This document shows, in pieces, positions 8,720 through 16,000 of a stretch of 34,616 bases of DNA (positions are counted from its first letter, which is position 1; the number at the start of each line of letters is the position of its first letter). The stretch spans positions 1 to 34,616 of the forward strand of contig MWFF01000086.1 in the NCBI GenBank assembly GCA_002071485.1. Reading direction: 5' to 3'. A program made the position numbers and the translations under genes. The notes under the pieces were generated by a model, which did not search any database, was not told the DNA's origin, and saw only the letters and a program-made list of their open reading frames with translations. The stretch comes from Verrucomicrobia bacterium ADurb.Bin006. Its GTDB lineage: Bacteria > Verrucomicrobiota > Verrucomicrobiia > Limisphaerales > J093.

Positions 8720-9649
8720 CTATGCCGTCACCCTGGCTGGCCATCGAGCGGCGATCGACCGTGGCGATTTGCACAGGCGCCAGAGCTTGCCGCGCTGTTC
8801 CCTCCTGAGATACCGCACCGTCTCGACCGGTAAGGCCAGCGGCTCACGGCGAAGCAGGCTTTGGCAGTACCCCGCGAAGGCGACTGCGCTGCCGTACAGG
8901 GGGGGCGAGTCCATGCAGTGGCGCAGGCAGCGCGCCACGAAAAACAACATTCCATAGCCGAGGGTGTAGAAGCGCTTTCCTTCCGTCATCCGTCCGGCAA
9001 CGGCATTGGAGACAGCCCAACCGGTCTGTCGATGCTCGAAAGCCTGCAGCGCCGGGAAGGTGCGCGTCCGCCAGCTTCGCGCCCGGGCCATGATCTCAGC
9101 GGCCGCGTCAATGCCGCCGTAGGGCAGAGGAAGATACCCTCCGATGTCCTCATAGCAGTCCCGGCGAAACAGCTGAACTCCGCCGGCCACACTATCGGCC
9201 GCCACACTCTGACCGACAAAGCGGCCGTTCCGCAGTGTGTGCACGCGCCCGCCGCCGATGCCGAGGCGTGGGTCATGCGCAAACTCAGAAAGCAAGCGCT
9301 CGAAATAGTCCGGAGCGAGCGAAATATCCGCGTCCAGGTTTCCCACGAACTCAAACTGCATATGTTTGATTGCGGCAAAGCCTGCATGGAATGCGCGTAC
9401 TTTGTTGGAGAAACATCGACGGCCGCCGTGAGGGATGTGCAACACCGTCACCGTCGCATCGATCTTCGAGTATCGCTCCGCAATGGTCGCCGTGGAATCT
9501 GACGAACCGTCGTTGACGATCACGTATCTCATCGGCGGAACAGTCTGTTTGAGAACGGATTCGATGGCACGTTCGATCAAACGCTCCTCATTATGAGCTG
9601 GAGTCACCAACACATAGCGTGTTGAAACCGATGTAACGACGCCGTTCAT
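8720..9649 (-). CDS. Glycosyltransferase family 2
   Basis: A GT-A glycosyltransferase of about 309 residues. Motifs: YVLVTPAHNEERLIERAIES, VIVNDGSSDSTATIAERY, the DxD in GNLDADISLAPDYFERLL, and a later GGIDAAAEIMARARSW. These match processive or single-addition GT2 enzymes that use nucleotide-sugar donors at the inner membrane. A hydrophobic patch near YTLGYGMLFFVARCL may associate with the membrane. The frame can begin at a TTG at 9682, but the ATG at 9649 leads directly into the conserved strand. The amidotransferase start follows 52 bases downstream. Sugar specificity cannot be read. Confidence 0.84.
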   Translation of the reverse strand: MNGVVTSVSTRYVLVTPAHNEERLIERAIESVLKQTVPPMRYVIVNDGSSDSTATIAERYSKIDATVTVLHIPHGGRRCFSNKVRAFHAGFAAIKHMQFEFVGNLDADISLAPDYFERLLSEFAHDPRLGIGGGRVHTLRNGRFVGQSVAADSVAGGVQLFRRDCYEDIGGYLPLPYGGIDAAAEIMARARSWRTRTFPALQAFEHRQTGWAVSNAVAGRMTEGKRFYTLGYGMLFFVARCLRHCMDSPPLYGSAVAFAGYCQSLLRREPLALPVETVRYLRREQRGKLWRLCKSPRSIAARWPARVTA

Positions 9650-9778
9650 GGTGTCAGGTAAGAATCGCCGTGTCTGGGTCAAAGATGGTTTTCAGGATGT
9701 CACCGTTCCTCCCGCGTCGCGCCTACCGCGGGGGATGCTGCCTTGGGGCAGCAGTGAGTGGCATGTCCGTGAGCCTGA

Positions 9779-10137
9779 TCAGGTCCATGAGTGGAACGGA
9801 GAACCTGGCGGATGCGAATACGACTCGACGATATCCGTTATGGTCTGGACCACCTGCAAGAGCGTGTGTCGATCCGAGGCGACCTGGGCGGGGCGGATTT
9901 CGCTTTGTTGAACGGGAATGCGAGTGTCGATCTCATGGGTGGTCTCGATCATGACCAGGCGCTCTTCCGCCGCAAGCTGGGCATCGACGGCGCCGATGCG
10001 TCCCCGGAAAATGCTATAGCATGACGACATGCGCTTCCGCCAAGGCGGACGAGACCGGCAAGCGAATCGATCATCCACAGGAGAAGGCTGGTCAAGAGCT
10101 CTGAGAGAGCCGTTTCACGGAAGGCCGGAGGGGCCAC
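9779..10137 (-). pseudogene. Decayed duplicate of the DUF354-domain C-terminus
   Basis: A minus-strand frame from about 10018 to 9779 reads YSIFRGRIGAVDAQL, ERLVMIETTHEIDTRI and RHTLLQVVQTITDIV. It lines up with the end of the intact neighbour (YSIFRGRTGAVDHEL, GRLVMLKTLDDVDRRI, RHTLSQVVDTIAEIA), with roughly half of the residues identical by eye. Upstream of YSIFRG the copy jumps straight to the AHVVML motif of the parent, but in another frame. The block between these motifs is missing, so this is a partial tandem duplicate with an internal deletion. It cannot encode a functional domain. About 95 bases on its right and 130 on its left hold nothing else I recognise. Confidence 0.75.
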
Positions 10138-10232
10138 GGACTAGGGACAATGGGACTACAGGGCTCACAGAGGCTGTTTGCCCAGGATTTGCAACGCCCG
10201 AGCCCGCACCAGCGACAATTCCTCGCTCAGAT

Positions 10233-12677
10233 TCACAGGAGACCCACCATGCGAAGGGGCGGATGGCCATGCAAATCCGCGATCTCCGCGATGGTGTCCA
10301 CAACCTGCGACAAGGTGTGCCGGGTTTCGGACGTTTGCGTAGCTCGCGGCACGCGCTTCTGGAAGCGAATCCGGCGATCCACATCATCGAGTGTCTTCAG
10401 CATGACCAACCGGCCCTCGCGACTCAGTTCGTGATCGACCGCGCCGGTGCGTCCGCGGAAGATGCTGTAGACCGGCACTCCCAAGGCTGCGGCCTCCCGG
10501 TTCATGGTGCCTCCGCCGCTGACGACGAGGTCGGAGAAGCAAAGGAGATTCAGTCCGTCCAGAGCGTGCTCGGGGATTTTGACGCGTCCATGCGCGAACC
10601 ATGCTGGGTGTTCGGCGATGAGGCGGTCGGCCTGAGCCCTGTTGCGGGGTAGCATGACGACATGCGCTCCCGGCATGGCGGACGCGCGATCCATGAATCG
10701 GGCGAACAGCACCTCGCTTTCGGGATTGTGATAGTGAGCCTCGGTCGCCGGCGGACGCACGGTGACCACGATATCGCCGTTCGGGATGCCTAACTCATCC
10801 AGGATATGCGAATCGGGTTTGAGCTTCCACACGTACACATCCTCCTTGAGACCGTGGTAAGTACGGACTCGCTCGGACCTCTGCGGCAGCGCATCCTCAG
10901 GGATCGCGTCCGGCGCCAGGATCCAATCCGGACGCATCAGCCGCGGAAAACGGGCATGCTCGTAGTCTTCGATCAAGAGGCTGGGGATGCGTAGGACATT
11001 GCAGACGATCAACTGGGAGCGCGCGCCATGGGACACAGCAAGGACCGGTCTTTCGCGCAAAACCAGTGGAGCGAGCTGCATCGCGCGGAAAACGAGCCCG
11101 CACCCTTTGGCCAGCCAATGCTTGCCGTAGTGCCGGCCCACTGCATGACACTTGAGGCCGCGCATGTTGGCCAACTCGATCACACCGAAGGCGTCGCGCA
11201 TGGTCAGGAGCAACGAGTAGCCGCGGCGCTCGAGTTCTTCGATAATCGGCTCGAAGAAAGGGACATGTGGCGTGTTATCGAGATCGATCCAAATCTTGCC
11301 CCGTGCGATCTTTTGGCCTCCGACCGTGCCGGATGCAGCAGCGACCGGTGGCGCAGAGGACCGGTGCGTAGCCGGGGTCGGGTCTGACTGGCCCGATGCT
11401 CCAGAGTCACTGGGATGCACCACGACGTCATTCTCAGATCCTCTCTCGGCACCGTCGGATGCGAGAATACCCCTCACTCGGTTTTCGACCACTCTCTCCG
11501 CATCGGATGCGGAGAGGGGCGCGGCGAGGGGGGCATCTGGCGCAGCCTGCGAACCACCCGACAAGCCGGCTGGGAGCCGGCGCTCCGAGTGCGGTTCTGG
11601 CAGGTCGGACCCGGCTGAAAGCCGGGGCTCCGTTCGACAGAAGGACTGAACCCAGCGCGCCACCTCATGCGGCAGGGCGATCCACATCCTCGATCCATAA
11701 GTGCGGATGGCATATTCGAGAAGCTGGCGATAATGTCCGACTGAAAAGGCCGCGGGAGACGCTGGCTCGCCATTGAACTGGAGGTAATCGGGATGAACGT
11801 TGACCAGCACCATGCCGCCGTGCTTGGCGATCCAATCGAGCTTGCGGATCCAGATCTCGGGCGAGGTCTCGCGCAGAATCAGGAACAAGGTTGAGTCCTG
11901 GGGCAGTGTGTAGGGGAGTTCGACATAGCCGGTGCGTCGGTACGCCGGTGCGTCGGAGATCGGAGGTCGGAGGTCAGAGATCAGATCGGGGGCAGTGGAG
12001 GGCAGCAACGCTGACTGATCTCTGACTCCTGACTTCTGACCGCTGATCTCTGACCGCTGACCGCTGACCGCTGACCGAGGCACCCAAAACGGGAAAATGG
12101 TATGTTGTCCGGACGGCTGGGGTTCGAAGGGGTCGGTGTCGAAGGTCGAGGCGTCGTATTGGACATCGAGGTCGTGGAGCCAGTCGAGGTTGCGCAACAT
12201 GAAGCCGGATCGGAACCCAGCAACACCCCACTCCCGGATGTACTGGTTGATCCGGGGGGCGCGTCGGGAGAACTCCCGGCGCGAGAGGAAGAGCCGTCCG
12301 TCGTGAAACAGATCGTGGACACCCACCTCGAAGCCGGCGGCGGCTATCTCATCGCGCAGTTCCGGAGTGACTTTGTAAGAGCCTTCGGGGATGAGATTGA
12401 ACGAAGAGCGAAATCCTAGCGAGCGTTCGAGTTCTATCAAGGGGCGAATTTTGCGGAGGCCGGCGGGCCCTTCAACATCGTGAGTGAGAACAAACGCGAA
12501 CTGCTTGCCGTCGGGCCAGCCAGGCCAATCGACCGGGGCCTTTTCGGATCCGGACAGGATCGGCCAGGTCTCCTTCACTCGAGCGCGTTTCCGCACCGCA
12601 AACCAGCGTCGGACTGCCATCCGCACCGACCACGGGATCAGCGGCTTGAGGAAGTAATAGAGGCGGTTGCGGAACAT
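10233..12677 (-). CDS. Polysaccharide deacetylase fused to a DUF354 glycosyltransferase-like domain
   Basis: An 814-residue two-domain protein. Residues about 55-345 are a NodB-type polysaccharide deacetylase: HDVEG at 66-70 supplies the metal-binding Asp and VGVHDLFHDG at 118-127 the HxxxH motif; the family removes acetyl groups from amino sugars. Residues about 460-800 are a DUF354 domain with a GT-B-like (UDP-GlcNAc 2-epimerase-like) look: KIWIDLDNTPHVPFFEPIIE at the start, SGGGTMNREAAALGVP as the donor-side loop, and YSIFRGRTGAVD near the end. Two stretches are repeat-derived: residues 201-249 inside the deacetylase and 347-458 between the domains. Separate genes are the usual state for these domains as far as I know, so the fusion may come from loss of stops in repetitive DNA. 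The ATG at 12675-12677 abuts a repeat array and has no ribosome binding site. Confidence 0.82.
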   Translation of the reverse strand: MFRNRLYYFLKPLIPWSVRMAVRRWFAVRKRARVKETWPILSGSEKAPVDWPGWPDGKQFAFVLTHDVEGPAGLRKIRPLIELERSLGFRSSFNLIPEGSYKVTPELRDEIAAAGFEVGVHDLFHDGRLFLSRREFSRRAPRINQYIREWGVAGFRSGFMLRNLDWLHDLDVQYDASTFDTDPFEPQPSGQHTIFPFWVPRSAVSGQRSEISGQKSGVRDQSALLPSTAPDLISDLRPPISDAPAYRRTGYVELPYTLPQDSTLFLILRETSPEIWIRKLDWIAKHGGMVLVNVHPDYLQFNGEPASPAAFSVGHYRQLLEYAIRTYGSRMWIALPHEVARWVQSFCRTEPRLSAGSDLPEPHSERRLPAGLSGGSQAAPDAPLAAPLSASDAERVVENRVRGILASDGAERGSENDVVVHPSDSGASGQSDPTPATHRSSAPPVAAASGTVGGQKIARGKIWIDLDNTPHVPFFEPIIEELERRGYSLLLTMRDAFGVIELANMRGLKCHAVGRHYGKHWLAKGCGLVFRAMQLAPLVLRERPVLAVSHGARSQLIVCNVLRIPSLLIEDYEHARFPRLMRPDWILAPDAIPEDALPQRSERVRTYHGLKEDVYVWKLKPDSHILDELGIPNGDIVVTVRPPATEAHYHNPESEVLFARFMDRASAMPGAHVVMLPRNRAQADRLIAEHPAWFAHGRVKIPEHALDGLNLLCFSDLVVSGGGTMNREAAALGVPVYSIFRGRTGAVDHELSREGRLVMLKTLDDVDRRIRFQKRVPRATQTSETRHTLSQVVDTIAEIADLHGHPPLRMVGLL
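11304..11639. repeat. Cluster of REP-like hairpin repeats forming the interdomain linker
   Basis: This stretch holds several short palindromes. Examples are an 11-bp-arm perfect hairpin at 11494-11516 (arms CTCTCCGCATC and GATGCGGAGAG), and two related units with the cores CCGGCTGGGAGCCGG and CCGGCTGAAAGCCGG about 45 bases apart, both followed by a GCTCCG-like flank. The flanks at about 11471-11535 (CCCCTCACTC, then GCGAGGGG) resemble the larger repeat at 26949-27043. On the minus strand all of this is read as residues 347-458 of the deacetylase/DUF354 protein, giving a low-complexity linker. Confidence 0.75.
11931..12077. repeat. Inverted heptamer-array insert inside the deacetylase coding region
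   Basis: On the plus strand the left part has purine-rich heptamers (GGAGATC, GGAGGTC, AGAGATC) and the right part the opposite orientation (CTGATCT, CTGACTT, CTGACCG). They are separated by about 40 unrelated bases. The 12-mers GTCAGAGATCAG and CTGATCTCTGAC are perfect inverted copies. Octamers of the type GGTGCGTC lie on the left edge. The insert replaces nothing obvious in the protein: FPFWVPR before it and YVELPYTLPQD after it are normal family sequence, so about 49 residues were added in frame. Confidence 0.8.
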
Positions 12678-12678
12678 C

Positions 12679-12795
12679 GGAGATCAGAGATCAGAAGTCA
12701 GAGATCAGAAGTCAGAGATCAGAAGTCAGAGATCAGAAGTCAGAGATCAGAAGTCAGAGATCAGAAGTCAGGGGGCAGAGATCAGAGGGCAGATT
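12679..12795. repeat. Left heptamer array, AGATCAG/AAGTCAG units
   Basis: Six near-perfect copies of the 14-mer AGATCAGAAGTCAG (two heptamers) follow each other, with degenerate units at both ends (GGGGGCAG, AGATCAG, AGGGCAG). On the plus strand no frame contains a stop. On the minus strand TGA recurs, and one of these TGAs (12782-12784) ends the four-helix-bundle gene. The array also occupies the position where the leader of the deacetylase gene would be. Confidence 0.9.
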
Positions 12796-13171
12796 GCTCC
12801 TTGAGGATAAAGGGCTTGGGGTTGTTGATCATGCTGCCCAACATTGCGCCCACTTCGCCACAGAGCGCGTGCATTCGCGTGTGGTCGGGAACCGCCAAGT
12901 AACCGCAGTCGCGGGCAAAATCCAGCCAGGTGTCTGTTTCGGCGTTCTCGCCGTCGGAGTCGGTCAGTTTGCTAACGAAGTGGGCCTCGTATCGGCGCTT
13001 GGACCAGGCTTCACGGAGGTTGGCGCAGACCGATCGAGATGAGCGCCGGACCTGATCAGTCAGCGCATATCTCTCTTCCTTCGGAAAACTGCTACTCGCG
13101 CGAAAAACATCCATGGCCAGCGAATACGCCCTCTGATACACCATCAGATCTTTCGCTGACTTAATCTGCAT
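12782..13171 (-). CDS. Four-helix-bundle protein of the S23 / 23S-rRNA-intervening-sequence family
   Basis: A 129-residue protein starting MQIKSAKDLMVYQRAYSLAM, with the family's helical segments: VYQRAYSLAMDVFRASSSFP, EERYALTDQVRRSSRSVCAN and LREAWSKRRYEAHFVSKLTD. It ends with a hydrophobic helix holding EVGAMLGSMINN. This is the TIGR02436/S23-like four-helix-bundle family, found as ORFs inside 23S rRNA intervening sequences and as free genes, and related in fold to the Avd accessory protein of diversity-generating retroelements. Biochemical function is unknown; nucleic-acid binding is often assumed. The start at 13171 is fixed by GGAGGAATGG just upstream; the frame extends to 13285 only through repeat-encoded RSEVRGQ-type residues. 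Its stop lies in the left repeat array. It interrupts an otherwise coherent polysaccharide operon. Confidence 0.85.
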   Translation of the reverse strand: MQIKSAKDLMVYQRAYSLAMDVFRASSSFPKEERYALTDQVRRSSRSVCANLREAWSKRRYEAHFVSKLTDSDGENAETDTWLDFARDCGYLAVPDHTRMHALCGEVGAMLGSMINNPKPFILKEQSAL

Positions 13172-13189
13172 CCATTCCTCCGCTTTGGC

Positions 13190-13271
13190 CTCCGACCTCT
13201 GACTTCTGACTTCTGACTTCTGACCTCTGATTCCCCGCTCTGACCTCTGACCTCTGACCTCTGACCTCTGC
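13190..13271. repeat. Right heptamer array, CTGACTT/CTGACCT units, inverted relative to the left array
   Basis: About ten heptamers (CTGACTT and CTGACCT), interrupted once by ATTCCCCG. They are the reverse complement of the left-array type, so the two arrays point towards each other around the four-helix-bundle gene. Read on the minus strand the array is open and would encode RSEVRGQ-like peptides, which explains the misleading N-terminal extension of that gene. Confidence 0.88.
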
Positions 13272-13673
13272 TTTAAGCCGGGCACACTTCGTCCCGGTCG
13301 ATTCGCACCTGGTGCGATCTATGGCACAGCGGACATCCGCAACACCGCATTCAACTGACTCGACCCGCCCCCGCGCAGTTGCCCTCGATCGGGCCTCCAC
13401 ATCGCGCAACCAAAAACCACTCAACTAATCGTTGTTAAACAGCCAACGAGACATGAATCCTAAGCGCCGGTAAACCGGCGCACACCCCCGCAATGCGGGA
13501 CTTTGCGACCTCGCAGCCCGCGATCGAACGGACGCCGTCCTGCCTCCAACGATCACACTGTTCGATTCGGAGCAGGACGCAATGCCAAGCAAATTTGTCG
13601 AAACCGTCAGGATATTTGTCAGTCTTCGGGGCATCGCTGGTAAAGATGGTGCGTGCGTGATCCGGGCGCGTCG
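13272..13673. other. Gene-free stretch with palindromes between the chain-length and four-helix-bundle genes
   Basis: No supported gene. At about 13470 there is a near-perfect palindrome with arms GCGCCGGT and ACCGGCGC around two A residues, followed by a GC-rich unit (GCAATGCGGGACTTTGCGAC) that resembles the hairpin near 21600. These look like dispersed REP-type elements. If the polysaccharide genes form one transcript, this is where it is interrupted, so the palindromes could also attenuate or process the message. Confidence 0.5.
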
Positions 13674-15980
13674 CTAAACGTCCGTCTGCAGCCTGGACGG
13701 CAGGTAATTGTGATAGCGATTCAGGACGGCCCCCACCTTGGCGCGCGACTCGGCCAGGAGCGACACACACCGTTTGGCCTGTTCCTCTTTGGTCCGCTCG
13801 GACTCGACGAGCAGGAAGGTCATATCCATCAGGCCGCACACCTTGGCGGTGACGCTGGTCTGGCTGACGGGCGGCATGTCGAAAATGATGTAGTCGTAGT
13901 CGCTGGCCTTCATGGTGGGCAGGAGGTTGGCGAATTTCTTGGGAAGAATGCCCACTCTTTGGCCGTTGTTGCCGCGGAAAGACACGACATAGAGGTTGTC
14001 CTGGACCAGCGCCGGCGAGCGCTTGTCCTGTTCGAGCGCGTCGGCCAGAGCACAGGCGGCCTTGCCGCGGTAAAATGGATGCACCGAAGGCCCTCTCTCG
14101 GGGTTCATGTCCACCAGCAACACATTGCCGTCGCCGGTCTCGGAGAGCGACTCGGCCAAGCCGGCGGCGAGAGAAGAGACGCCCGCGCCCCGATGGGTGC
14201 CGGTCAGCGCCACCAGCTTGGGTTTGTGAGTCAATCCGATGAGTTCGAAATGCATGATCAACCGATCCCGGAGCGACTCGTGGTAAAGGCGCCTCGGATC
14301 GTCGGCGTCAACCACGGCAAGGGCGGTTTCATTCTCGCCCTGGCTCGGGGCCGGGTCGCCCTCGGGAGCCGAGGCCGGAGCATCGGCCAACTGCTTGAGC
14401 GCGTGCCGATGGGCATGGCCGTTCCGGGCGAAATCGGGGATCGAGAGGAACAACGGAAGCCGGAGCTTCTTCTCGACGTCGTCGGGGCGCTTGACAGTCT
14501 GGTTCAGCACGAACTCAAGGAGGAACGGCAAGGCCAGGCCGGCGCCGATCCCGCCCAGCAGCACCATCAGCGCGGCTTTGAGCATCGGCGACGGGACCCG
14601 CAAGGCGACGGTGGCGTCCTGGACGATATTGATGTTGTCGAACAGGTTGGCGGTGCCGATCGCCTCGTCCACGCGCGCCTGGTCGAGGCGGATACTGAAA
14701 TAATGATAATTGCTCTCCTGAAGTGCTCGGCTGCGTTCGAGGTCGTTGATATTCTTCTCGGCGGCGATCAGCGTCGCGAGTCCCTTTTGGTTGCGGTCCA
14801 AATGCTCGGTGAGAACCTTGATCTTGGATTCAAGCGCCAAAACACGGGCCTGCTCGGCTTCGAGTGTGGTCGGTTCGCCCTGGGTCGAAAGGATGCGATC
14901 GGACTGGAGCTTCGCACCGCCTTGAACCAGCGCGGTGGCACGCAGGCGCGGTTCCTCAGCCTCGAGTTGGGCTTTGGTCTTCTCGACCTCGGCGATCTGG
15001 TTGCGGGTTTGGAGGACAGGCTTGCTTTCGGGAGTGAACTGGAGCGCGAGGTCAAGCTCGCGATTGCGTAGGGACTCGAGCCGGGCGCATACGAATCGGT
15101 ACTGCTTCTCCTTCTCCGGGTCCACAGGCACAGGAATCTCGATGGCGGGCTCGGTGTTGGTGACGGTCGGGGTGGAGACGACGCTCGAGCGCAACAGTCG
15201 TTCGAGGAAAGTGCGTCGCTCAGCCAACTCGGCCTCGGCGGCGATCAGATCCTGCTGTAGCCTGGCGGATTGCTCGGTCATCGCGCGCCGCGATTCGTCG
15301 ACGGAAGTGACATTGGCATCGAGTTTGATCTTCTGGAGGTCGTCTTCGGTCTGGGAAAGCCTCGATCGCCACTCGTCCGTCTTGCGGGTCAAAACGTCAT
15401 CGAACAGGCCGACCGAGCGATGGACCTCGGCGTGTTTGCGCAGGTAGCTCTGGATCAACTGGCGCAGGACCTTCTGCGCCACGTCCGGATTCGAATGGCT
15501 GAACCGCACCTGGATCACCGTGCTGCGACGCGGGACATCGAGCTGGAGACCGCGCATGATGACATTGGCGGCGACGTGCACGTTGGTGGCGGCGGGGTCC
15601 GGGCCGGCAATCTGCTCGGGGCCGATCAGTTCAGCGACTTGGATGGCGAGGTCGCGGCTGGTCAGAATTTCCATCTCCGAATTGAGGATCGCATCGCCTC
15701 TCGAATCGGGCGACCTCATGTCGGTTTGAGGGCCGCCAGGGGCGGCATCGACGGCTTTGGTATCCCGGACGTAGCGGACCAGGAGCTTGGCTTCGGACGT
15801 GTAGAGTGGCGCCTGAGTGAGGTAGAGCGCTGCAGCTCCAAGAACACCCAGCAGCGACAGGCTCAACGCCAGCCACTTGTGTTGGAATAACGCATAGACG
15901 ACATCGGCAGCCCGGATGGTCGGCGGTGTCGAGCCGGCCGGTCTGGGTGGCGACGTTAGGTTTCCGGGCTGATCAGTCAT
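13674..15980 (-). CDS. Wzc/GumC-like polysaccharide chain-length protein with a degenerate BY-kinase domain
   Basis: A 768-residue protein. Residues about 25-110 contain a first membrane segment (WLALSLSLLGVLGAAALYLT) and the start of the Wzz domain. Residues about 200-440 are coiled-coil-rich; a second membrane segment (ALMVLLGGIGAGLALPFLLE) precedes the cytoplasmic domain. That domain has the BY-kinase fold signature (LTGTHRGAGVSSLAAGL, VLLVDMN, YDYIIFDMPP), but residue 601 of the P-loop is Val where Lys binds ATP phosphate, and the C-terminus lacks a tyrosine cluster. The family regulates polymerisation and export of capsule or exopolysaccharide through cycles of autophosphorylation. Kinase activity is unlikely here, while a chain-length role remains likely. 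The ATG at 15980 was chosen over 16061 because the extra residues are not family-like. It follows the FemAB stop by 20 bases. Confidence 0.86.
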   Translation of the reverse strand: MTDQPGNLTSPPRPAGSTPPTIRAADVVYALFQHKWLALSLSLLGVLGAAALYLTQAPLYTSEAKLLVRYVRDTKAVDAAPGGPQTDMRSPDSRGDAILNSEMEILTSRDLAIQVAELIGPEQIAGPDPAATNVHVAANVIMRGLQLDVPRRSTVIQVRFSHSNPDVAQKVLRQLIQSYLRKHAEVHRSVGLFDDVLTRKTDEWRSRLSQTEDDLQKIKLDANVTSVDESRRAMTEQSARLQQDLIAAEAELAERRTFLERLLRSSVVSTPTVTNTEPAIEIPVPVDPEKEKQYRFVCARLESLRNRELDLALQFTPESKPVLQTRNQIAEVEKTKAQLEAEEPRLRATALVQGGAKLQSDRILSTQGEPTTLEAEQARVLALESKIKVLTEHLDRNQKGLATLIAAEKNINDLERSRALQESNYHYFSIRLDQARVDEAIGTANLFDNINIVQDATVALRVPSPMLKAALMVLLGGIGAGLALPFLLEFVLNQTVKRPDDVEKKLRLPLFLSIPDFARNGHAHRHALKQLADAPASAPEGDPAPSQGENETALAVVDADDPRRLYHESLRDRLIMHFELIGLTHKPKLVALTGTHRGAGVSSLAAGLAESLSETGDGNVLLVDMNPERGPSVHPFYRGKAACALADALEQDKRSPALVQDNLYVVSFRGNNGQRVGILPKKFANLLPTMKASDYDYIIFDMPPVSQTSVTAKVCGLMDMTFLLVESERTKEEQAKRCVSLLAESRAKVGAVLNRYHNYLPSRLQTDV

Positions 15981-16000
15981 GACAAACTCGTTTCTCCGGA

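Larger units (their letters stand above)
12679..13271. mobile_element. Candidate small mobile unit: four-helix-bundle gene between inverted heptamer arrays
   Basis: The left arm (12679-12795) and the right arm (about 13190-13271) are heptamer arrays in opposite orientation, and the only content between them is the four-helix-bundle gene. The same inverted arrangement without a gene lies 600 bases away inside the deacetylase gene, as a miniature derivative would. No transposase is encoded and no target-site duplication could be identified, so mobility is a hypothesis. Confidence 0.3.

Noticed and set aside
12679..12795. Tandem repeats considered as a CRISPR array
   Set aside because: Units are 7/14 bases, directly adjacent, with no unique spacers and no cas genes nearby.
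12782..13171. Four-helix-bundle gene considered as Avd of a diversity-generating retroelement
   Set aside because: No reverse transcriptase, template repeat or variable repeat is present; only the shared fold family supports it.
13653..15071. Long plus-strand frame opposite the chain-length gene
   Set aside because: It is a GC-rich antisense shadow; the minus-strand frame has all Wzc-family motifs.
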